Shown piece by piece: positions 22,200-53,532 of a stretch of 64,000 bases of DNA. The notes below the pieces were generated by a model. It ran no database searches. It was not told where the DNA came from and saw only the letters and a program-made list of their open reading frames with translations. Made by a program: the position numbers and the translations under genes. Origin of the DNA: Euglena gracilis (Eukaryota > Euglenida > Euglenophyceae > Euglenales); the NCBI GenBank assembly GCA_039621445.1, contig CP154954.1, positions 64,252,891 through 64,316,890 of the forward strand. The letters run 5' to 3'. Numbering within the stretch: position 1 is the stretch's first letter; the number at the start of each line of letters is the position of its first letter.

Positions 22200-22700
22200 T
22201 TTGGCTACTTTTGGCCATCTTTGGTTGCTTTTTGACCACTTTGACCACTTTTGACTGCTTTTTGCCCACATTGACCACTTTTGACTGCTTTTTGACCACT
22301 TTTGCCCACATTTGCTGCCTTTTGACCAATTTTGACTGCTTCTTGACCACTTTTGCTGCTTTTTGCCCACTTTTGCCCATTTCCAGCCACCTTTTGCAGC
22401 TTTTTGATCACTTTTGCTGCTTTTTGACCACTTTTGGCCCCTTTTGCCTACTCTTTGACCACTTTTGACAACTTTTGTTGCTTTTCGACCACTTTTGCCC
22501 ACGTTTGCTACTTTTTGCCCACTTTTGGCCATTGTTGCTGCTTTTTGATCACTTTCACCTTTTTTTGCCCACTTTTGCTGCTTTTTGACCACTTTTGCCC
22601 ACTTTTGCCCACTTTTTTACCACTTTTGCTGCTTTTTGACCACTTTTACCCCACTTCTGCCTGCTTTTCGACCACTTTTTGGCCACTTTTGCTACTTTTT
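22200..22700. repeat. Minisatellite of ttttgctgcttttt/gaccactttt units
   Basis: About 500 bp of shuffled short units: gaccactttt, gcccactttt and tgctgctttt. On the minus strand this gives Lys/Ser/Gln/Val repeats in every frame. No coding evidence. Confidence 0.92.
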
Positions 22701-22971
22701 GCCGGCACAGGATGTGGTGCAGGCCTGTGAGATGGCAACATCGAGTGCAAGTTGCAAGCCTCTTGCCGGTCAGACAAACAAAATCCAAAACAGTTGTTGT
22801 GCTGGAGGGTGGAGGGTGGCACCCCTGCAACAGCAGCGGGGTGTCGACCCAACACCCTGCCCAGACCAGGCTGGATCTGCGGCGAGTGTAAGTGTTCAGA
22901 GGTTAAACCAGCAACAACCAAGGAAAGACACGGCAAAGTGTGGCTGTATCCGACCAGTCGATTGTGTTGTC

Positions 22972-23296
22972 CATCTGCATCCGTTGCATCCTGCATCTTG
23001 TCCACCATCTGCTTCTTGTCCAGCATCTGCTTCTTGTCCAGCATCTGCATCTTGTCCAGCATCTGCATGTTGTCCAGCATCTGCAGCTTGTCCATCTGCA
23101 TCTTGTCCAGTATCTGCATCTTGTCTAGCATCTGCATCTTGTCCAGCATCTGCTTCTTGTCCAGCAACTGCACCTTGTCCACCATCTGCATGTTGTCCAA
23201 TGTCTGCATCCAGTTCATCTTGTCTAGCATCGACATCTTGTCCAGTATCTGCATCTTGTCCAGCATCGGCATCTTGTCCAGTATCTGTCCAGTATT
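22972..23296. repeat. 18 bp minisatellite (agcatctgcatcttgtcc)
   Basis: About 18 copies of agcatctgcatcttgtcc and variants. The period is a multiple of three, so a long minus-strand ORF is open across it with a hexapeptide repeat close to DKMQML. Its flanks lie in other repeats, so the ORF is more likely a by-product. Confidence 0.93.
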
Positions 23297-23329
23297 CATC
23301 CGTTGGCTCCTGACCAAGCCAAAATAATC

Positions 23330-23640
23330 ACAAAAGCCCAAAAATTGGCCACAAAAAGCCCACAATTGACCACAAAAAGCCCCAAAAAGCAACCAAAATA
23401 ATCAAAAATTGCCCAAAAACGCCAACAATGTCCACAAAAGATTGTGAAAAATGACCCAAAATCACCAAAAAGGCGCAAAATGGCCAAAAATGCCATAAAA
23501 TCTGCTCAAAAAGGCCCCAATTAGCCCAATGTTTGCCAAATCAGTGATAAAATAGCCCCCAAAACAGCAAAAATTGATCTATAATGGCCAAAATGGGTGT
23601 CAAACTGGAGCTTTGTGGGAAAATTATCCCAAAAATGGTT
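23330..23640. repeat. A-rich low-complexity stretch
   Basis: Loosely repeated ccaaaaa and cacaaaa words, similar in style to the 17.2-17.8 kb field, between the 18 bp and 10 bp minisatellites. No coding segment seen. Confidence 0.6.
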
Positions 23641-23667
23641 CAATTCTCCAAAATATACAAAAAAATG

Positions 23668-23812
23668 CCAGCATCGCCCAGCATCGCTCAGCATCGCCCT
23701 GCATCGCCCAGCATCGCCCAGCATCGGAACCCCACCTCTGGTCTCCAAAAATCCAGCATCGCCCAGCATCGCCCTGCATCGCCCAGCATCGCCCAGCATC
23801 ATCAGAGGTGCT
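23668..23812. repeat. Decamer minisatellite (cagcatcgcc)
   Basis: Two blocks of tandem cagcatcgcc and variants separated by a short unique stretch. The same word occurs twice at about 22123-22140. Confidence 0.9.
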
Positions 23813-23899
23813 TGGCCACGAAGAAGACAACGGTTGTCGTCCAGTCTGCTTTCTCACCTCGAATGAGGCCGATGGAAACATAAGCTCCTGACTCAGACC

Positions 23900-24580
23900 C
23901 CCCACTGTGTGCACTGGGGCTGTTTTATGGTGCCTTTTGTCCCTTCTCCACCCTCCTCTTTAATTCATCCACCCCCCTGCGATTTTGGCTGCCCAAATAA
24001 TGCAGTGCCTGCGCTGCAGCAACGAAAAAATGCTTGGCAAAAATCACAAATTCGTATCTTTAAAATGAGTCCACCGCAATAATAATAGGCAGAGAAAATA
24101 ATATAATCAGCATAAGAAAATGCGTCCATTGCAAAAACAATAGGCGGTAAGGTCAATGAGCAACCTTCCTTGGAGCACACATTCTAGCCGTTTAAATCAA
24201 ATTTTCAACTGTTCAGCAAGCTGCACAAGAGCCCTTGCTGCCGAAGAGGACGACGCTGATGTTGAAGAGACAGTGGGATATCCATGCTCTTGATGTTTGT
24301 TCTGTGAGGACAAAAAAACATTGAAATTAGGTGGTAAATGCAAACAAATCATTGGAAATGCTACAATGCTTTGCTGTCTGACGAATAGAAACAATAAAAC
24401 CATACCTAAATCATTTGTGCGTATAGTACACCAATTATAGTACACCAATTATAGTACACCAAACTGCTTTTAAGAAATGTGCTGTATCGATTCATCAACA
24501 ATTTTGGTTATTGAACAAATAACTTTGCAGTGGGTGGGGGCCAAAAGATCGGTCCACCAACTTGCAGGTTTGAGGGTCAA
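23900..24580. other. AT-rich stretch without recognised gene
   Basis: No exon-like segment on either strand. Contains a short tandem repeat of atagtacaccaatt near 24425-24460. Confidence 0.5.
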
Positions 24581-24594
24581 AATCACCAGTCAAA

Positions 24595-24790
24595 CGTCGT
24601 CGAAAAAAAAATAGGCGATGAACAGACAGCAGCACACCGTGGCCGTACAGCCCTGGGCGGTGGGCGGGGTGACTGCGGTACGGGACGTCTCCGCACGCAG
24701 TGGGTTGCCACTGTCCTCCAGTTCCATCCAATCCCCGTTGCTTGGCGGCAGCCCGGCAACGTGCTGCGCAGGCAGGCCAAGCCGCCAGCC
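24595..24790 (-). CDS. Possible terminal exon with hydrophobic C-terminus
   Basis: Minus-strand open segment reading NGDWMELEDSGNPLRAE, then a short linker and a hydrophobic end VCCCLFIAYFFF, followed by DDV and a stop. It lies 0.6 kb beyond the stop chosen for the chitin-synthase-like gene. It could be an alternative last exon of that gene, an exon of the next gene, or chance. Confidence 0.22.
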
Positions 24791-24976
24791 GTTGGTGGAT
24801 AAGAATGGCAACCACCGATGGAGGGGCCATCTCAATTTTAAGGGTGTTGTGTGCTGTCGGTGCAACGGCTGCAAATGCGAGCATGGGAAAGCACACACAA
24901 ATTTACACAGAAAACGCTTACATATGCACGTTCGCGTGGCAACAAATACACTCAGGCACTGACTCCCACTGAAGAG

Positions 24977-25285
<309 letters not shown>

Positions 25286-25361
25286 AACACACATGTGTGC
25301 TCGTGCTTGCATTCTTCCAAGCAAGTCAGCAAGTGGCTGGGCAACTCAAAGCGAGTGCCTT

Positions 25362-45178
<19,817 letters not shown>

Positions 45179-46019
45179 GGAGGGCGGGAGCACCGGCGGG
45201 GCCGGGCCGGCAGAGGCCTGGGGACGAGGACACACTGGTGGCGACGGGATGGTGGGCTGGGGGGGGGGGCATCCGGCATCCCCACACCACATTCATTTTG
45301 TGTTGGTGATTGGTGTGCTTTTGTTGCTGTGTTGTTCGCTGGGAGAGACGGCAGATGGTTGCATCATAAAGCCCACATGCGAGCTGGGCTCCTTGAACCC
45401 TGCAACGGTACAACACAACACACTTTATTTTTATGCTGTTGCTTGTTTGTTTTGTGCATCGTTTATCTCGGAATGAAATCTTCAGAGATGGAGAAAACTT
45501 GAAACGCATCCAAAATAACAAAAAACATTCATATCTTAATAGGGAGGAAAAAAGGGATTGGCATGTTATTCAACAACAAGAAATAATTAAATAAAAGGCA
45601 AAAAAGTTGTAAACATATCAAATACTGCAATTTTCAATTTGAATTGAGCCTTTTAAAGCTCTAAGACCAGAGAGACACAAAAAAAAAGTTCTTTGACGAC
45701 TGCATAGAGCAAAAAAATGCAAATGCAAATGAAGTAAAAATACAAAATGAAAAATTGAAACTCTCTGGAATATAATTGTGCCATTTGCATCCACCTGAAG
45801 TTTGCACCCCTCCCCAGAAAAGCCATTTGACACTGAAGAAACTTCGGATGAAGCCCAAATTAGTGTCACACCCCTGATGGTCCGAAACTACGCTCCAATA
45901 ATGTGCGCCCATTGCTTCTATCCTGCATGGCCGGCAAGCAGAGGAAAAGGAACTGCCAGAGGTCCCTGTGGGTGTGAGGTGCGGGGCAGTGAGCAGTGAG
46001 CGAGGTGTGCGGCGCAGGC

Positions 46020-49000
46020 TCAAGCCTTCTGCCGTTCGAGGATGTACGCCCCTTTGCTGCACATCTGCACGGAGTGCACCGGGGGCATGTGGACGTACAC
46101 GTCGGTGCCGTAGCCCGGCAGCGAGCTGAGCAGCACCTGCCCGCCTGCCAGCGGGGGGCGGCCGTTCCGTTGTGGCAGGGCCCACAGTGGCTTGGGGGAG
46201 AACAAAACCCTCCGGAGGGTTGCTACCCACGAGGCACTTTCGAAGCACGGGGCCTGGCCGGCTGGCTGGGAAGAGGTGGGTCAGCTGGGGGTTGGAGGGT
46301 CCAGCCAGTTGCTGGACCCGGATTGATGTCCCAACACCTGACAAAGACGCCCAACCACCTCAAATCCTCTCAAAATCACTGTCCAGTTGGGGTTAGGGTC
46401 AGGGTTAGGGTTAGGGTTAACCCTAACCCCTTCAAACCCTCTCAAAAACACCATTTCCCGTCCATTTCTCAGCCCCTTCAGCTCCTTGCACGGATATTTT
46501 GCCTCAGCCCAGCTAGGCTGAGTTGGTCTCACCTGTGTTTTTGGATGCAGCACCATGGAGTATGTGCAATCTTGCTGGCAGGGGAAAAAAAGGTGCTGGC
46601 TGACTGGTTGGCTCTCTTATATCCCTGGGGGCAATTTCCAGTGCAGCTAAAAAATAAATATGTTGTAAACTCAGGGAACCTTCTGCCGTGAGCAAGGAAA
46701 CCCTGTTGTTTCAGGAGGTGCAGGAGGCAGAGAAGAGAGCAGGGAGACACACCCAGGTAGTGAATGAATGCCCGGGCCATGGGCAACCCAAACCCGTACC
46801 CGGCGAACTGCAGCGTTTGGTCTGAGAGGCAACGGAGGCGAACCAATGAACCAATGTACGTGTGACGCACAGTGCCTGCCAGGCTCGATGGGAGGCACAG
46901 GCACACCAGTCTCCTCACCCGATCGGAAGTTCACCTTGTAGTTCTCCCGGTCGAACTCTGTGGAAAGCAACAGAGGAAAACAGGAGCATGGCACTGGATG
47001 CCTTCCTCTGGCCCACATCTGCCGTCGGTCGTGGGAGGTAGGATGATTTTTCGGGTGTGGCGAGAGGTCTCTGCCCCTGAACGCCACCTGCGCGTTCAAA
47101 GGATGGAATCTTTTTCAACTTTGTCCGGGAGTTCAAGCTTGAAACTTGGCATGAAAAACTGGACAGACTAGATAAGACATTGGGGTGCCCGGTCCCACCG
47201 TCCACCCCCAGGTTGCCCCTGGCTTTGGCCATCACACACCGGACGGGGTATGCGTGCTGAAGCCGTAGCTCCAGATGTCCTTCAGCAGCTCCTGCGGCAC
47301 TCCGCCGCCCCGGTCCGAGATGATGATGGTCATCTCCTGTGTGGGGGCACGCCTGATACCAAAAAAAAATGCAGATCATCACTCTGGGGTGATAGCGACT
47401 CTCGAAGCCGTCACGAGCGTCGTTCGTTTTTCTTCAGCGGGGGGCACACTTACATACGTTCAACAGTGGGGGAGTTTCATCATTGGGTCATTTTGGGGCA
47501 TGCTTTTTTGCAAGGGCAAGGCATGCCGAGGGGGCAACACACCTCCCCAGCACAGATCTTGACCACGACGTCCGGCAGCGCGGCGCCTGGGGCGTGGAAC
47601 TCGTGCACGGCGCGCAGGGAATTCTTGAACAGCTCGTACAGCACGTTCTCCAGCAGGATGGGGTGGGGGCATCCGATGGCTGCCTGGCTCAAAATGGGAC
47701 GCTACCTGTCAAGCTGTGGGTTGCACCACGTGCCTCGAGGGATCATGTTATACACCGGCTTCTGTTTAACTCGGACGAGCCCGCCCGCCCCCCCCCCCCA
47801 ACAAAGGAGGGGGGAGTGGGTGGTTTTGTGGCCGGACCCTCCGAGGCTTGGGCATGTATTTTTTTTGGAAAATGGCTTCAGATGTTCCGGTTTTGGGAGG
47901 GGTCCCGCACCCGGCTGGGGGGGTTTATGTCGATTTGGGGAGGGTTAATGTGAAAACGCTGAGCCGAGCCGAAATGACGCAGGCAAAATATGCCACGAGA
48001 ACCAGCCTCGCGCAATCGCATGGGCAGAATGTGAACGTGGCGGTGGTGTCCCCGATGACGGTCAACCTGCAGGCACCAGAGATAGGACTGGAAGCTGGGT
48101 CAAGGGAGGCCGCCTTTCCAAAAAAAAAAACAACTCACCCTCTATGCACTGATTTTTGTGCTTATCCAAGATTCACAGGTCAAAAAAATTTGTTCATAGT
48201 TGATCATCTGAGGTTGCAAAAATGCTTGAGCTGACTGAACCAACAAATCCAAAAATCTTGGAATGCATTCACCCAAAAACAAAGACCGCGGATCACTTTA
48301 CTGGTAGGCTGCTGAAAAAAAACGGGGGGGTATTTGGGGGTCTTCTTTTTGAAAGCAAATGCCTTTTTAGCACATGAAATCACGGGAATCTGTAATAATC
48401 CGAGATTTCAGGCTTATCCATAATTATCCGCAGACCAGGGATATTTTGGCTGGACCTCCCCGTGGAGTGAATACTCTGAGGTATGTACACAAAATCCCCC
48501 ATACATGTGCATGAAATCATTTTGGAGCCACAGCAAACACACAGGCACACAAGAAGTCATACTTAGGACTGCGGCCGTACACGCCGTGCCCTATGCGAGC
48601 CACATCGTCGAAGCACTGCTGCACCACTTTGGCCGGGCTGCACTTGGTGTGGAAACAGCCGAACCAGTCTGAGCCTTGTCCGGGCCCCTTCTTGTCGAAG
48701 AACTGCTGGTGTAGTGACTGAGAGGGGTACAGCTCCATTAAAAATAGAGTTGGGAAATTACAGATGACGATTAAATTGTGTTGTGTGCTTGTCTGCAGAA
48801 ATAAACTCGGAAACATACTGGGAAACACACCTGTCAGTCACTGCCGACGAGAGGGATATTTTACATTGTATTCGAGAGGGATATTACATTGTAAACCCCC
48901 CCAAATAATACCCCCCCCAAAATAATACCCCCCCCCCCAAATAATCCCCCCCCCCTTGGGGTCCGACTTCGGCCGCCGAAATAATACCCCCCCCCCCGGT

Positions 49001-52000
49001 TTCGGGCCGAAGGCCCGGATTTTTGACCTAAAAATGTAGGTAAAAATCACAATTTCTGACAACAAATTACAAAAAAAACTATTTTTCTAGCTCATCTGAC
49101 CTCCAAAAAATGGTAAATTTCACAAGAAAGTGCAAAAAAATGACCCCAAAGGGGGGTTTTGGGTGCTATTTTGGGTTTTACGGGACTTCGAAAAATTTCG
49201 AAAATTTTGGAAAAATAATACCCCCCCAAATAATACCCCCCCCCTCGGGCCGGGACTTCGGGCGAAAAAATAATACCCCGGGGGGGTATTATTTGGGGGG
49301 GGGGTTTATTTATACCATGCTCGATTACTCTCATACCATCGCAAAGCACACCATGTCATGTGAACAACCCCGAGGGGCGGGTGACTTGCAATTGACTTTA
49401 AATTGCCGCCATTTTCCAACATTTGCAAAGGCGCTGGGGCCATAAAATGGTCATTTGCAAAAGAAACTTTTGCTGTGTCGGTGGTGCTTTATTCTGACGG
49501 CAGTCAACGACATGCAGCCAGCTGGGGGTCTCGGAGAGTCCAAAGCGTCTCGGAGGGACGCCACCCCCCCCCCCCGCCCACCGCTCCACACCGTGTGGAA
49601 GGCGGCCATCGTGCGGCGAGCAAGCCGCTGGTGGATGAACTGCTCGATGAAGGAGTTGAGGTAATCGAAGTAGACGCTGGCCGTCTCCGGCAGCATCCGC
49701 ACCTCCGCGATGCCCGCGCTGGGGGGAGGGGAGTGACGCAGGGCTGGCTGATGCCGCGATGCGACAGCACGGCATGCGGGGAGGTATCTTTGCCATCACA
49801 GGGGGTTGGTCGACCGAATTGGGTGGGGCAAACCTGGACGATCACAACACGGGCCCGCCCACTTGAGAAGGAAACGCCCAAATGTTCCAGGGCCACCAAT
49901 TTTGACAGGCCTAGCTATGCCCACCCAATCCCCCCACGATCAAGGAATGGAGCTTCGGGTGGAAGGGACAGTTCCGTTGTGTGACGACAGGAAGATGTGG
50001 GGGTGGGTTGTGGTGAAGGGGGCGGGGACACAACAGGAACCCGAGAAAAAATAGATACAGAAATGCAAATAAATGCAAATGAACACAAATGAACACAAAA
50101 ACACCTAATTGCGCAAAATTCCTTTCAAAATTCCAGGGATGTACGCTTTTCTCCTGCAGAGGACTTGGAAAATTTTCAGCTCCAGGGAGATTTTCATTAC
50201 ATAGACAATATTTTGATATGTGTTTTGATTTGTGAGATTTTGCGAACATTTTGATTCTAAAGATATGCAATTTGTTTGACCAAAAAAATCAAAATTACCC
50301 AAATTATGACGAAAAGTTTTTTGTCGAGGTCAAACATTGGCCAAATTGAAAAATAATATTGGGAGGGAAAACACCAAAAAAAAAGCAAACAAAAACGGAA
50401 AAAAAATCAACAAATTTTCCAAAGTGAAAGAACGAATGGGGAAAAAGCGCAAAAAGAAAACATGTTTGCTCCCCCTGGCTGAATGTTGGGCCCCAGGTGC
50501 CTTGAGGCAAACCATTAAACTTTGAGTAGATATTATTCAATTTTGAGCAAAAAGTGAGCGTACTTGGAAAATCAGGAGGTACAGACCTGAAATTTGGTAT
50601 GCAACTTGCCTTTGGCTACAGTAATGAAATTTGTAGAGGCCACCTAAAATTTTGGATTCCCCCAAATAGAATTTGATTACTCTCTAATATAAAGCCCCTT
50701 CCCAGTAAAAGCATCTCAAGGCTTTGCAAGTCATGCCCAAATATAAAGCCGGGAGGGGGAGTTCATTTTGGAGGGGTTATAAATTGGAACCAAACCATCA
50801 GATATGCGAAGCGATCAGCAGACAGTTGGAAGGCTCCACCTGAGGGTCGAGATGGCGTTCTGGTTCTTCTTCAGCAGCGTGTTGAGCCGCGTGGTCCAGC
50901 GCTTCTCGTCTTCGATGGTCACGATGGGCGCCTGCATCTCCTGCACCATGGGGAGGCAGTGGAGAGGTTGTGAGGACCCCTCCACCCCCGAAAGGTAAAG
51001 TCTGCGGCCGGCAAAGAACAGGCACTTCCCACAATTGTCAAATAAGTCCTCACAAGGGGCACCCTGTCATAAATACAGGGGTCGAAAAGACAAAAATGGA
51101 TCCCTCCCGCCTTCAACAAAAGGGATGGAATGAAAATCAATCAAAAAAGGCAGGAAAACTGTTTAAAAAACGCTTTACTAATCTTTGAGCACTCCTCAAG
51201 TCGACGGTTGCTGTTCGTGCTATACCAATGCGAGCCAGAAAAGCAGTTGATGCTTGAAATTCAGCATCCCGCTCACACCGGTGAACTCAGCGCCAAAAAG
51301 GTTTCGGAGAAGTCTGCATACAGCTTCGTGATGTGGGGGTTGACGCCTGCGAAATCCCGAGACCTTCAGGCGGGGGCATAGCAGTTGCTGGAACAAAGAC
51401 CCAGGATGACATGAGCTACTGTGGCAGCCGGCACAGAATGAAAATGCTTTGATGAAGTGGGAATGGACGAGAACCAGAACTGGAAACTAGAAACTGGAAC
51501 CGCAGGGAAATGAACGAGCGACGAACCCTTCGAGACAGGAGAAAGAGGAATCAAGGAGGGGGAGGGGCTGAGCACACACCCACGATGAAGGGCAAGGCCT
51601 GGAAGTCCCGCAGCGTCCACGCCAGCCGCAACGGCAGTTCCCGCGCAATGAACTGGGCCACACCTTGGCTGCACCCCCCTCCCGTCGGGGTGGGGAGCGA
51701 CTGCCGGCCGCTGATCTGGCACGGCCGAGGGACTTCCCAGCAGGGGTTTTTTTTTAAGACCGGGGAGGGAAGGGTGTCCCCCCCCCCATCCACCCACCCC
51801 TGAGGGCTCCCCCGGGGGGGGGGGGTCCCGGGGGACCCACAAAATTTTCCCTGACAAAGGCCAAAATCGCGAAAATGCTATAAAAAAGCACCATTTTCAA
51901 AGATTTTCGGTGCTAAGAGTATATCCTACCACCCCCTGGGGAAACCCCCCCTGAGCGGGCTTAGCCGGACCCCCCCAACCCCCCCCCCCCGAGGGTCCAA

Positions 52001-53004
52001 GACTAAAAAAAAAAAAAACACCCCTGCTTCCCAGACATGGAGTTGGCGCCAGAGGCACAGGGAGCCCTCACCAATCCCTGCCCTGCACCAACTGAAGGGC
52101 CGTAAGCCAAGGCGTGCCCTGGGCGCTCTGGATCAGCTTCGCCTCGTCCAGCCCCTGGGCCAGCTCGAAAGCAGAACGGATGGGCAGCGACCGCGCGGTT
52201 TGCTGCGGAACCGCGGCACAGACACAATGGAGACATTTCAAATGGTGAGAGTTTGGTTGTGGGCTAACCCTAACAGGCTGTTTCTGGAGACCTGGGAATT
52301 AGACTTCTGTTTTAACCCCCCGACCCCCCCCCCCAAATTGCACTAAGGCTTCTTGTCTGTTTATGGCCGGTGCTAACTAACTAACTTAACTAACGAGCTA
52401 ACTAACGAGCTAACTAACTTCGCTTATGGCCCAGTTTGCTGTGTGGTGAGTGGCCATGCACCCCTGACACCAGTGCTCTTTTGTTGCTCCGCCTGGCCGG
52501 GTGAGCAACTTGGTGTAATTCCAGCGCTGGAGGAACATTCACTCACATTGTGTGGTTGGTGTGACCCCAGCCCCCCCCCCCCGGAAATCCAGATGGGATG
52601 CCTCAACACCCATCAAGGCAGGCACGAAACGCCTGGTCTTGGTAGGAGTCCTCCGAGCGACAGGAAGGAGTTTGTTTATATGCCGACAACCAACCAAAAA
52701 TGCGCTTTTCCTGGGTTTTCTGGACAACTTGTGGTGGAATGGCTGCTCGGTCCTTCTGACCAGCAACTCGCGAGTGTGCGCCATACATCGAGAAATGCAT
52801 CTGGCGGCGAAGTTGGACACCCTCCGCCCAGCACAGGAGGGTGGTCGGTCCCCGCCTGGATTCCGATTCCCGCTCAGCCGCGCACTACCCCAGGGGGGGG
52901 GGGCGGCCCACACACACCCGGGCGAACTTCTCCACGGTGTTGTCGTAGAAGGACATGATGGGCCGCCGCGGCAGGGCCCGGGCCCGACAGCCCCGCGGCA
53001 GCAT
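46020..53004 (-). CDS. Mitochondrial 2-oxoacid dehydrogenase kinase (PDK/BCKDK family), 13 exons, 432 aa
   Basis: The family phosphorylates the E1-alpha subunit of the mitochondrial pyruvate or branched-chain 2-oxoacid dehydrogenase complex and switches it off. Exons (minus): 52918-53004, 52072-52202, 51580-51668, 51279-51346, 50840-50940, 49592-49718, 48563-48717, 47997-48066, 47543-47683, 47240-47336, 46919-46957, 46753-46821, 46020-46144. All junctions are GT-AG and all phases agree, giving 1299 nt with stop. The start ATG (53002-53004) opens an Arg-rich stretch (MLPRGCRARALPRRP) that suits a matrix targeting signal, followed by the family start SFYDNTVEKFAR. FIARELPLRLAW and the helix with NPHITKLYADF match the regulatory helical domain. 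The GHKL ATP site is complete: N-box ELFKNSLRA, G1 DRGGGVP, G2 GYGFGLP, G3 GYGTDVYVHM. The C-terminal DW tail typical of animal PDKs is absent, so BCKDK-type or protist PDK are both possible. The exon-8 donor (47997 or 48003) is the least certain boundary. Confidence -1.
46389..46431. repeat. Telomere-like TTAGGG tract with inversion
   Basis: Several ggttag/ggtcag units run into a palindromic gggttaaccc centre and then ccctaacccc. This is an interstitial tract inside the last intron of the kinase gene, so it does not mark a chromosome end here. Confidence 0.85.
48890..49310. repeat. Repeated aataataccccccccc blocks
   Basis: Five or more copies of ataataccccccccc with variable C-run length, one inverted (ggggtattatttgggggggg at about 49281-49300), in the kinase intron between exons 6 and 7. 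Inverted pairs can fold into long hairpins. Confidence 0.8.
51741..52027. mobile_element. Short non-autonomous element with T/A-tract ends, copy 2
   Basis: Begins caggggtttttttttaagac and ends aagact-(a)n-cacccctg, an imperfect terminal inverted repeat. The interior includes gccaaaatcgcgaaaatg and a C/G-rich core shared with the 39.56 kb copy. It lies in the kinase intron between exons 2 and 3. Confidence 0.62.
52374..52420. repeat. (CTAA)n-type short tandem repeat
   Basis: Tandem ctaa units with interspersed cgag in the first intron of the kinase gene. Confidence 0.85.
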
Positions 53005-53532
53005 CGCTCCGCCGCCCTCACCGGACGGATGGGTGGGCGGGGCAGGGGCTGCGGAGGGAGGAGGCGAGGGCCCCCCGGGGACTCTCAATCACCCGGGGTC
53101 AGTCGCCGGGGCAAGCTGCACGCGGGCCGTGGACCAGGGCAGTCTATTCCACTGGAGAACTTTGTTGGTGTCGTAGTTGTTTATTTTTTATTGCTGTTTT
53201 CATTCATTGCAATTTGATTTTGGTTGAAGTTTGAATGCGTTATTTTTTGCGCGGTGAGGGCCACAGGGAGGCCGGAGCCGTGGACGTCGAGGCCCTGGGG
53301 CTGAGCAGGCAGTGGCTTCCCCAACAGGATGGGAGACTCAGGGATGTATGGGGGCCTGGGGGGGGGGGTCCGGACCCCCAACCCCCTCCCAAAATCAAAA
53401 TGGAGGGGGAAGGAGTGAGTCAGACCCACCTCGATACAGTGAGGGGCCGGGTGTTTTCAGTTGTGCAGATGGTCAAAGGGCCGGATTTGTTTGAAAAACG
53501 TTGTTTCAAAGATTAAATACGAAAATGCTCAT

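Noticed and set aside
22646-23392. 248-codon minus-strand ORF with DKMQML repeats
   Set aside because: The 18 bp period keeps the frame open; both flanks lie in unrelated repeats and no splice or start context supports it.
46389-46431. Chromosome end
   Set aside because: The tract is short, inverted and inside an intron of an intact gene with sequence on both sides.
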